Below, one piece after another: positions 10,491-18,300 of a DNA stretch of 64,000 nucleotides (the first letter of the stretch is position 1; each line of letters opens with the position of its first letter). The DNA is from Algibacter sp. L3A6 (GTDB taxonomy: Bacteria; Bacteroidota; Bacteroidia; Flavobacteriales; Flavobacteriaceae), in NCBI RefSeq assembly GCF_009796825.1, contig NZ_CP047030.1, positions 2,207,501-2,271,500 of the forward strand, in the 5' to 3' direction. The notes under the pieces are model-generated. The model made no database searches. It was not told where the DNA came from and saw only the letters and a program-made list of their open reading frames with translations. The position numbers and the translations under genes are program-made.

Positions 10491-10560
10491 TTTTATCGAT
10501 AAAAACAATATTTCGTATTTAAAATTTGCTTTTTATCGAATAAAAAGTGTTTTTTGTCGA
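10491..10560. promoter_or_regulatory. Cluster of three TTTTRTCGA sites
   Basis: TTTTATCGA occurs at 10491 and 10531 and TTTTGTCGA at 10552, spaced 40 and 21 bp, close to four and two helical turns. The first is part of a perfect 14-bp palindrome, TTTTATCGATAAAA, at 10491-10504. They lie about 550 bp upstream of the giant adhesin start and could be binding sites for a regulator. No regulator can be named. Confidence 0.35.
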
Positions 10561-10817
10561 TGTTTTTGGTTTAATTATTTTTTGTATGAAAAATGAATTT
10601 TTCTTAATAAATAAATGTTAAAATCGAGCCTAATTGTTAAATGTTGAAGAAGTAAACAATGAGATAAGTTTAAAAAAAGGGCGTAAAAATTGTAAATATT
10701 GAGGGTTATTTCGTGTAATTGAGGTTTAGTTGTGATTAATTAATAAAGAGGTTGTTTTCTTTGATTAATTCGGAATTTGGGGAAATAAATTAGAAGTGTT
10801 AAATGTTCTATTTATTC

Positions 10818-10856
10818 AAAAAAAAAGCCCATTATAACGAGTATATAATGGGCTTT
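10818..10856 (-). terminator. Rho-independent terminator (minus strand)
   Basis: The arms AAAGCCCATTATA and TATAATGGGCTTT pair around a short loop, and the minus-strand transcript ends in a run of at least eight U. It lies just past the stop at 10872 of an otherwise unassigned minus-strand frame, which suggests a transcript exists downstream of the pnp terminator. Confidence 0.75.
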
Positions 10857-10871
10857 GAAAAGGGGGGTAAT

Positions 10872-11087
10872 CTAGTCTTCAATTCTTATTGTAACAGTGC
10901 TTTCAATAATTACTTTTTTGTTGTTCAATCGAGCATCACTAAAATAAGATTTAGCATCAATTTTTGCATCAATAAGTTCGTTTATTCTATTACTGTGATA
11001 TTCAAATAATCTTGATTTTATAGCATGAAAAAAAGCCTGTTTCAAAATATTGAAACAGGCTTTAGTAATTATAGATTTTAAAAGAAA
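10872..11087 (-). pseudogene. Unassigned coding-like frame downstream of pnp
   Basis: This frame directly continues the pnp frame after its stop codon and stays open to a TAG at 10872. Its second half encodes a protein-like stretch (NELIDAKIDAKSYFSD, KKVIIESTVTIRIED) followed at once by a good terminator. No ATG is available and the pnp terminator hairpin lies inside it; TTG at about 11054 is the only possible start seen. It may be the 3' remnant of a lost gene or a very small gene with a non-standard start. I do not recognise the peptide. Confidence 0.25.
11028..11063 (-). terminator. Terminator of pnp
   Basis: The arms AAGCCTGTTTCA and TGAAACAGGCTT are perfectly paired around AAATAT. On the minus strand the stem is followed by seven U. 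It begins about 25 nt after the pnp stop codon. Confidence 0.88.
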
Positions 11088-13337
11088 TTAATCTTCTTTT
11101 TTATCTTCTCTTGGTTTTCTGTCATCACGACGGTTGTCACGACCTCTATTGTCACGAGCACCTCTGTTATCACGTCCACCAGAACGTTTATCATCTCTTG
11201 GTGGTCTTGCAACATAACCTTCTGGTTTTGGTAAAATAGCTTTACGAGATACTTTCTCTTTGCGTGTTCTTGGATCTTGTCCAAAATACTTCACATCAAA
11301 AACATCACCCATATTAACTACATCCGATACATTTTCAGTACGTTCCCAAGCTAATTCACTTACGTGTAATAAAACTTCGTTTCCTGGTGCATCCATATAT
11401 TCTACAACAGCACCAAAATCTAACATTTTGATTACTTTTACTTCATATACATTACCAACAGTTGGTTTAAATAATAAAGAATCGATTTTTGCCATAACAG
11501 CATCAATACCTTTAGAACCTACACCTAATATTTCAACAATACCTTCTTCAGTAACTGGGTCTTCGTTAATAACGATAGTAGTCTCAGTTTCTTTTTGCAT
11601 TTCTTGAATTACTTTTCCTCCAGGTCCAATTAAAGCACCAATAAATTCGTTAGGTACACGACGCGTTACCATAGTAGGCGCATGATCTTTAACGCTTTCT
11701 GCAGGTGCAGCAATAGTATCTGTAATTTTACCTAAGATATGTAAACGACCTTCGCGAGCTTGTTTTAGTGCATTCACTAAAATTTCGTAGCTTAATCCTT
11801 TAATTTTAATATCCATTTGGCAAGCTGTAATACCTTCAGAAGTACCAGTTACTTTAAAATCCATATCTCCTAAGTGATCTTCATCACCTAAAATATCAGA
11901 TAACACTGCGTAACGATCACCATCAGAAATTAATCCCATAGCAATACCAGAAACAGGGCGTTTCATTTTAACACCAGCATCCATTAAAGCCATTGTTCCA
12001 GCACATACCGTTGCCATAGAAGAAGAACCGTTAGATTCTAGTACTTCAGATACAACACGTACAGTGTAAGGACAATCTGCAGGAATCATTCCTTTTAAAC
12101 CACGTTGCGCTAAGTTACCATGACCAACTTCTCTACGAGATGTTCCTCTCAATGGTCTAGCTTCACCTGTACAAAAAGGAGGGAAGTTGTAATGTAAATA
12201 GAAATTCTCTTCACCTTCGTAAGATGGCATATCTATTTTATTAGCATCTCTAGATGTTCCTAAAGTTACTGTAGCTAATGCTTGAGTTTCTCCACGAGAA
12301 AAGATAGAAGAACCGTGAGTAGAAGGTAGGTAATCTACCTCACACCAAATTGGTCTAATTTCATCAGTCTTTCTTCCGTCTAAACGTAAACCTTCGCTTA
12401 ATGTTAATTCACGTACCGCTTCTTTTTCCGCTTTGCTGTAGTATCCTCCAACAAGGTGTCCAAATTCTGCCATTTCTTCTTCAGTAAAAGATGCTTTAAC
12501 TTCTTCTTTTACTTCAGCAAATGCAGCGCTACGTTCTGCTTTAGAAGTTCCCTTCTTTGCAATAGCGTAACATTTATCGTAAGCTAATTCGTGTATTCTT
12601 TTTTGTAAATCTTCGTTAACTTCTGCAGTAGCATATTCACGAACTTCTTTTTTACCAAAAGCTTCCGCTAAACGCAATTGTGCATCAATTTGTACTTTAA
12701 TTGCTTCGTGAGCAAATTTGATGGCGTCTGCCATTTCTTCTTCAGAAATTTCATCCATCTCACCTTCAACCATCATAACCGAATCAGCAGAAGCACCAAT
12801 CATCATCTCTAAGTCAGACTCTGCTAATTGTGCTCTAGTTGGGTTGATTACGAATTCACCATTAACACGTGCAACTCTAGCTTCAGATATTGCGCATTCG
12901 AACGGTAAATCTGATAATTGAATAGCAGCAGAAGCGGCTAATCCAGCCATAGCTTCTGGCATAACATCATCGTCATGAGACATTAACTGAATCATTACTT
13001 GTGTTTCTGCGTGGTAATCTTTTGGGAATAATGGACGTAAAACACGATCCACTAAACGCATGGTTAAAACTTCACCATCACTAGGTCTTGCTTCTCTCTT
13101 GAAGAAACCACCTGGGTAACGTCCAGCTGCAGCAAATTTTTCGCGATAATCTACCGTTAAAGGTAAAAAGTCAACATCACTTTGTTTGTAATTGGAAACA
13201 ACTGTACATAGTAACATACATTTTCCAGATTGAACAACAACAGAACCGTGGGCCTGTTTTGCTAATTTTCCGGTTTCGATAGAGATTTCTCTACCGTCCC
13301 CAAGGTCAATAACCTCTTTAAACACTTTTGGAATCAT
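11088..13337 (-). CDS. pnp: Polyribonucleotide nucleotidyltransferase (PNPase)
   Basis: A 749-residue protein of normal PNPase length. It carries out phosphorolytic 3'-to-5' degradation of RNA in the cytoplasm. Domains in order are an N-terminal RNase PH domain (EFVINPT, GADSVMMVEGEMDEISEEE-type region), an all-alpha linker, a second RNase PH domain (RLDGRKTDEIRPI; FSRGETQALATVTLG), a KH domain near residue 560 with LIGPGGKVIQEM, an S1 RNA-binding domain at about 625-700, and an Arg/Asp/Gly-rich tail from about 711 to 749 (RDNRG repeats). The tail is low complexity and likely adds RNA affinity. It follows rpsO in the same direction, the gene order also found in Escherichia coli, but a strong terminator lies between them, so pnp probably has its own promoter or depends on readthrough. 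Confidence 0.97.
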   Translation of the reverse strand: MIPKVFKEVIDLGDGREISIETGKLAKQAHGSVVVQSGKCMLLCTVVSNYKQSDVDFLPLTVDYREKFAAAGRYPGGFFKREARPSDGEVLTMRLVDRVLRPLFPKDYHAETQVMIQLMSHDDDVMPEAMAGLAASAAIQLSDLPFECAISEARVARVNGEFVINPTRAQLAESDLEMMIGASADSVMMVEGEMDEISEEEMADAIKFAHEAIKVQIDAQLRLAEAFGKKEVREYATAEVNEDLQKRIHELAYDKCYAIAKKGTSKAERSAAFAEVKEEVKASFTEEEMAEFGHLVGGYYSKAEKEAVRELTLSEGLRLDGRKTDEIRPIWCEVDYLPSTHGSSIFSRGETQALATVTLGTSRDANKIDMPSYEGEENFYLHYNFPPFCTGEARPLRGTSRREVGHGNLAQRGLKGMIPADCPYTVRVVSEVLESNGSSSMATVCAGTMALMDAGVKMKRPVSGIAMGLISDGDRYAVLSDILGDEDHLGDMDFKVTGTSEGITACQMDIKIKGLSYEILVNALKQAREGRLHILGKITDTIAAPAESVKDHAPTMVTRRVPNEFIGALIGPGGKVIQEMQKETETTIVINEDPVTEEGIVEILGVGSKGIDAVMAKIDSLLFKPTVGNVYEVKVIKMLDFGAVVEYMDAPGNEVLLHVSELAWERTENVSDVVNMGDVFDVKYFGQDPRTRKEKVSRKAILPKPEGYVARPPRDDKRSGGRDNRGARDNRGRDNRRDDRKPREDKKED

Positions 13338-13389
13338 AAATTTTTTCTTGTAATTCGAGCATACAATATACTCAAATTATGTTAAACAA

Positions 13390-13511
13390 TGGTCGTTGTG
13401 TTGTTGTGTGTAGTTGTTGTGTGTGTGCGACCAATGAAAAACTTTTTGTCCCAAACTCGTTTTGGGATCTAGCTTCTTATAATTTGAAATTTATACTCGT
13501 TCAAATCGAGT
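13390..13511 (-). promoter_or_regulatory. Structured leader between rpsO and pnp
   Basis: Three inverted repeats lie in the ~185 nt before pnp: TGGTCG/CGACCA at 13390-13433 enclosing a strikingly CA-only loop on the RNA strand, TCCCAAA/TTTGGGA at 13449-13467, and ACTCG/CGAGT at 13495-13511. In E. coli, PNPase autoregulates through a hairpin in its own leader. Similar control here is inferred from the structure only. Confidence 0.4.
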
Positions 13512-13522
13512 TAATATATAAC

Positions 13523-13553
13523 AAAAAACCACGCTGAAAAGCGTGGTTTTTTT
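13523..13553 (-). terminator. Terminator of rpsO
   Basis: The stem CCACGCT/AGCGTGG with loop GAAA is flanked by A-run and T-run, so it can act in both directions. It begins 8 nt beyond the rpsO stop at 13561. Confidence 0.9.
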
Positions 13554-13560
13554 ATTGAGA

Positions 13561-13830
13561 TTATTTTCTTAATCCTAATTCTTTTACTATTGCACGATAT
13601 CTTAAGACATCTTTCTTGATTAAATAATCAAGTAAGCTTCTTCTTTTACCTACTAACATTACTAAAGAACGCTCAGTGTTATAATCTTTACGATTCTTTT
13701 TTAAGTGTTGAGTTAAGTGCTCAATTCTTTGTGTAAATAAGGCAATTTGTCCTTCTGCAGAACCAGTATCGCTTTTGTTTTTGCCATGTTTGGCAAACAT
13801 CTCTTGTTTCTCTTCTTTAGATAAATACAT
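13561..13830 (-). CDS. rpsO: 30S ribosomal protein S15
   Basis: An 89-residue protein from the ATG at 13830 (MYLSKEEKQEMFAKHG), the normal length of S15. The open frame extends further upstream, but that part contains the promoter and a leader hairpin, so the shorter start is chosen. Family motifs include the DTGSAEGQIALFTQRI region and the RRSLLDYL helix. S15 binds 16S rRNA early in assembly of the small-subunit platform. It is upstream of pnp in the same direction and has its own terminator. Confidence 0.97.
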   Translation of the reverse strand: MYLSKEEKQEMFAKHGKNKSDTGSAEGQIALFTQRIEHLTQHLKKNRKDYNTERSLVMLVGKRRSLLDYLIKKDVLRYRAIVKELGLRK

Positions 13831-13861
13831 TCTAATATTATTGTAAATGATTGTTATGTAG

Positions 13862-13882
13862 CTTGAAAGTTTTTCTTTCAAG
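13862..13882 (-). promoter_or_regulatory. Hairpin in the rpsO 5' leader
   Basis: The perfect 8-bp arms CTTGAAAG and CTTTCAAG flank a 5-nt loop and lie between the -7 element and the rpsO start. S15 represses its own translation through leader structures in several bacteria; this hairpin is a candidate for such a site by position only. Confidence 0.4.
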
Positions 13883-13886
13883 CGTG

Positions 13887-13894
13887 CAAATATA
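13887..13894 (-). promoter_or_regulatory. -7 promoter element of rpsO
   Basis: The minus strand reads TATATTTGC, an exact match to TAnnTTTGC. It predicts transcription starting near 13881 and a leader of about 50 nt. No clear -33 TTG was found. Confidence 0.6.
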
Positions 13895-14032
13895 AGACTT
13901 TTTTGCATTTATCTAATTTTTTATCTAGTTTTTGCTGTCCTTTTAACGTTTTAATATTAAGGAATATGTAAAAGGTTTAAGTTGGGTTACATAACAAAGT
14001 ATGCTTTATGTAGAAAAGAGGTGTTTTTTTAG

Positions 14033-14060
14033 CATCATTGATCTTTAAAGATCAATGATG
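14033..14060. repeat. Perfect 28-bp palindrome
   Basis: CATCATTGATCTTT is followed immediately by its exact reverse complement, centred at 14046/14047. It lies 32 nt beyond the stop of the regulator gene at 14093. On that gene's strand it is followed by A residues rather than U, so it is not a standard intrinsic terminator. It could be an RNA 3'-end stabiliser or a protein-binding site. Confidence 0.6.
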
Positions 14061-14092
14061 TTTAAGGGGATAATAAACTAAAGATTCTAAAA

Positions 14093-14941
14093 CTAAGATG
14101 CGTTTGAGAAGTCGCTTGGCGTATAACCAAATTGTTCTTTAAACTTTTTACTAAAGTACGATGAGCTGTTTATGCCAATACTGTATTGTACTTCTTTTAT
14201 TTTTATATTCTTATCGGTAGATAATAATTCGTATGCTTTTTTGAGGCGCAATTCTAATATTAGCTTTACAGGCGTTTTGTTTGTTTCTGCTTTTACAATT
14301 CTAGATAATTGTCTTTGGCTATAACCTGTTTTGTGCGATAGTAAATTAACATTAAAATCTTCTTTAGAAAGGTTGATTTTTATAAGATCTAGTATAGCAT
14401 GGAAGGTGTTACTTTTCTTTTTTGTAACCTTTATAGAGGAGTCTGGATTATTGGTGTAAAGCTTTATTTTAGATATTATTTTTTTTTGATTAGAAAGTTT
14501 TATAACATAGTTGTTCATGTTTAAATCTTCTAAGCTTTCATCTTTTATATCTTTAGTGGTAATAATTAAAACAGGAATAATTTCATCATCATTATTAACG
14601 TCTTTCGAGAAATTAAGAACTTCTTTTTTTAATGTTTCACCATTTACTATAGGTTTTATAGCATTGCTCAAAATCAAATTAAACTGATTTTGGTTTGTTC
14701 TTTCTAAAGCTTGTAAGCTATTAAATGAAAAAACAAAATCGAAATTAGGACTTAGAATTTGGTCGTAATTTTGATTTATTCTCAAATTATCTTCTATAAT
14801 TAAAATCTTGATTTTTAAACCTTCTATCTCTACATATTCAGGTTGGCTATTTGGGTTCAAATAGGCTGTAAAATCAAAAATGTCGCTATCAATGTTGTGT
14901 TTTGAGGTTCTCAAGATTATTGCTTTTTTTATAAGACACAA
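14093..14941 (-). CDS. AraC-family regulator with degenerate receiver-like domain
   Basis: A 282-residue cytoplasmic protein. Residues ~43-160 resemble a response-regulator receiver: the acidic pair E50/D51 (ILIIEDN), the conserved Thr near 132 (LIITT) and Lys 152 are present, but the phospho-acceptor position reads Asn (N93 in LILSNAIKPIVNG) instead of Asp. Residues ~180-282 form an AraC/XylS double helix-turn-helix (YSQRQLSRIVKAETNKTP; SSYFSKKFKEQFGYTPSDF). No kinase gene is adjacent. It is divergent from the 4,509-residue adhesin gene and lies between the two giant adhesins, so control of one or both is a reasonable guess but not shown. Function independent of phosphorylation is inferred from N93. 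Confidence 0.8.
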   Translation of the reverse strand: MCLIKKAIILRTSKHNIDSDIFDFTAYLNPNSQPEYVEIEGLKIKILIIEDNLRINQNYDQILSPNFDFVFSFNSLQALERTNQNQFNLILSNAIKPIVNGETLKKEVLNFSKDVNNDDEIIPVLIITTKDIKDESLEDLNMNNYVIKLSNQKKIISKIKLYTNNPDSSIKVTKKKSNTFHAILDLIKINLSKEDFNVNLLSHKTGYSQRQLSRIVKAETNKTPVKLILELRLKKAYELLSTDKNIKIKEVQYSIGINSSSYFSKKFKEQFGYTPSDFSNAS

Positions 14942-15369
14942 TTTTGTTTGTGTAAGTCACATTAATTTCAGTTTTATGTTTTTTACTCCAATAAAATGTA
15001 GCTCTTGCTTTACAGCAACAAGTTAAAAATATTGTTCAAATTACCAAACAAATAATTATGATTTATTTAACAAGGTAAATAAGATTAATTGTGGTGTTCA
15101 TGTCTAAAAAAAGTGATAACATCGATGAAATGTCCGTTTTAAGGTGTTCTATTGTTTTTTTTGAGTTAGAAAAATCTATTAGGCAAATGTATTTTTGTGG
15201 TATGATTTACATGTATTTTGTGCGCGGTAATATTTTAAGATGTTTTCTTAATCTTAAAAACATGCCAAAAATCTACAGTTTAAAATACACCAAAATTAAG
15301 AGTACAGTATAAGGCAAGCAGAATTAAAGCTCTTTCCCTAAATAATAAATTATTTAATAGATAATAAAT
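14942..15369. other. Divergent intergenic region between the regulator and the giant adhesin
   Basis: About 430 bp of AT-rich DNA. A TATTTTTG sequence at 15190-15197 matches the -7 consensus on the plus strand and would give a leader of about 165 nt for the adhesin. A short open frame at 15091-15312 has no recognisable product and is judged non-coding. Confidence 0.4.
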
Positions 15370-18300
15370 ATGAAATCAAAATTACAATCCTTAAAATTCG
15401 ATAAGGTTAACCAAAAACAAGCTAGAAACATGATGTTGTTCTTAGCTTTTTTTATGTTTACACTTGGTTCTGTATTTGCTCAATTTGGAGCAGGTGGTTC
15501 CGATAATAATAACGGCGATGTAAGGTTAGTGTATGTAAGCGGGCAACAAAATTCTGTTGAAGCTTTAAAAACGTTAGGAACATCAAATGAGATTATAGTG
15601 CAATCTATAAAAGGTGCGCCTCAGCAATTACACTCTATCAGGGTTAAGGTTCAATTGCCTCCGGGTGTGCTTTATACGCCTTCATCTTTTGCTATTACTG
15701 ATAATAATAATGTTACTGTTCAGCCTTCAGCTAATGTATATGTTTTAGCAGAGGATGATATAAGTGATTTAAATGCACCTATATTTTCCATATTCAATAA
15801 TGGAATAGAAACAGAATTATGGGATGCAGGGGATTATATTCAATTTACTTTCGAAAGAACTGCTGGTTGTGCTGCTGTTACTTATAAAGAAGACGGAAAT
15901 ACATTTAAGGATACAGCAGAAATTAGCTATGTAAAAACAGGCTTCCCGGGTGTTCAAACAGCAACAGATACCAATGCTTTGTTAGCTAATTATGATTTAT
16001 TGGCAGCTTCGGTATCTATAAGTAATATAACACCAGTAAATGGTACCGTCGGTTCTTTTGTTCATACCAGAGAAGTAACCGATTTTAATGGAGGTAATGC
16101 AGGAGTTCAAGAAGTATTGCATACTATTAAATTAGGATCTAGTGTTAACGCGTATTCTTTTTCTTATTTAGGAAATGTTATTCCTCCTAGCACAACCAGT
16201 ACAGATGGCGCGGGGGTAACAACAAATACTTACATTGTTAATTTGTCATCTAACCCTAATTATAGTGGAGGAAATCCTGGTTTTGAGGATGGAAATGGTT
16301 TTTTTGATGCAGGAGAGTCTTTGGTTTTTGAAGAGAGTTTTACTTTAAAAGATTGTATAGATACTGGTATTCAACATCAGGTAGAGTGGACTTGTCAATC
16401 ATCAAAAATTACAGAAGGAAATGTTTTGTTTGGTGCTAATAATCCAGAATTAGATATTGATATTTTAGAAAATCATCGAAACATATCAGGTGTAAACCAT
16501 GTCAGGTTAAAAATAACTAATACGGCTTCAGCAACTGCTGCTGCTGGTTTTGCAAAAGATATTTTAATTAATGTAGCCCTGGGGTCAAATAATCAATCTG
16601 GAACTACAAGCTATAATAACAACCCGCACTGGGGAACTACTAGATATAATGTTAGATCTTTTAGTAACTTTTCATTAGGTAGTGAAACTGTTCAGGTTCC
16701 GTTCACACCGGAAGATTGGGGGTCAGATAATTCTTCCACATCCACTACTTCAACTCATGCATTGTTGCCAAATACCAATATAAATGTAGATGTTGATGGT
16801 GTAGGCGGCTTGCAAGATATTGATGGAGATAATTATTATGACGATCTTGCTCCGGGAGATTCTTTTGTAATTGAATTTGATTATGAGGTTTTGCCTCGAG
16901 ATAATAATTGTGGTACAGGTCGGTTTGATTATATGCAATGGGAACATGTATTTGTTGATGCGCTTACCAAAGATCAATGTGATTCTGCAAGACCAACTGA
17001 AGGTGTAGATTTAGGGTATAATAACTTTATTAGAGATTATAATAATGCTACGGTTTTCGAGCAGGATACAGATATAGAGGAGCTTGTGCCTTTTGAGGTA
17101 GCTTTAAGGCCTTATTTGTATTCAAACTTTAATCATAATGATCATGCTATGATTAATAGTAACGGAGATAGTGAGTTTACAGTATCTATAGAAGTGCCTA
17201 GAGGTGTAGATTTAGTTGCAGGATCACCTCCAGAATTTAGTCAGGCAAATGGTACTTATACTGTTGGTTTACCAGAAGCTGGTACTAATGTTATTTCTTA
17301 CACTTCAACTGATATCTTAAGTGGTTTTACACTTAGAGAGTTTAGCGATTTTTTTGCACGTTTTCCTCTTGTGATGAATTGTGCAGAGTTGGAATTAGGA
17401 GGTGTTACTAGCGTTATTAATATTTCTTATGAAACTAGTTTAAAATTATACGATGCTCCTGGAGGAAACCTAGTGTTTGAAAGAGATATTCATTGTGGGA
17501 ACTTCGAACCAATTATAGAACATTCATGTAATCCTCCTTGTGCTGGTCCAAATATTACAGGTTTAGATGCGTATAGAATTACAGCAGGTTGGTCAGATAA
17601 TACGATGACTTCTAAAGTAGATTTAACAAGCACGAATCCTGATGGTTCACCTGTTTATGAACTAGATAAATATTTAGCAGGAGATGAAATGGTGGTAGAA
17701 ACCTCTGGGTTTATGTCTAGCTTATCATCAGATAACTTACATTTTATACAAAATTATACTACAGATGGGTTAACGGCAGGAGCAAATGATATAGAGTTTG
17801 TTTCTGGTACTATTGTAATTACTAAATTTGGAGGCAGTACAACACTGGAGTTACCGGTAAGCGCGCCTATTGTAACTTCTAGTGGTAATACTCATACATT
17901 AGATTATGATTTGTCGAGTGCGCTTTCAGATCCTATAGTTGGTGGGTTAATAGAGGATCAAGACACGTTTGAAGTGAATTTTAAATATAAGTTTACTACA
18001 GATACTTATACTAATTTTGGATACCACATTTTATCAGGTTTTAGAGGTCGATATTATGTTGATGAAACATTAACAGGAAGTACAAGTAATGTAGCAAATG
18101 ATAATGATAATGATGGCATACCAAATGAAAGACTAAGCTGTTTTGATTGGGGTGATCAAGTAGCTTACTTAAGACCTGATAACTTATCTTACGGAGTTGC
18201 AAATAGTACATTTGAATATTGTGCTGAAGTTTGGGCAAACCTTATAAATGATTATACGCGTTCAAATTCACCACATTTACATACTGGAGAATATAGACCA

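Larger units (their letters stand above)
9941..10817. other. AT-rich intergenic region upstream of the giant adhesin
   Basis: This stretch of about 880 bp is very AT-rich and contains only short open frames with no recognisable product. It probably holds the promoter and a long 5' leader for the minus-strand adhesin gene. Notable contents are a -7-like element at 10318-10325 and three TTTTRTCGA sites at 10491-10560, listed separately. Confidence 0.6.

Noticed and set aside
10803..11009. 68-codon plus-strand frame
   Set aside because: It runs across a terminator hairpin and opposite a better minus-strand frame; composition is not protein-like.
15091..15312. 73-codon plus-strand frame before the giant adhesin
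   Set aside because: It spans the likely promoter region and has no recognisable features.
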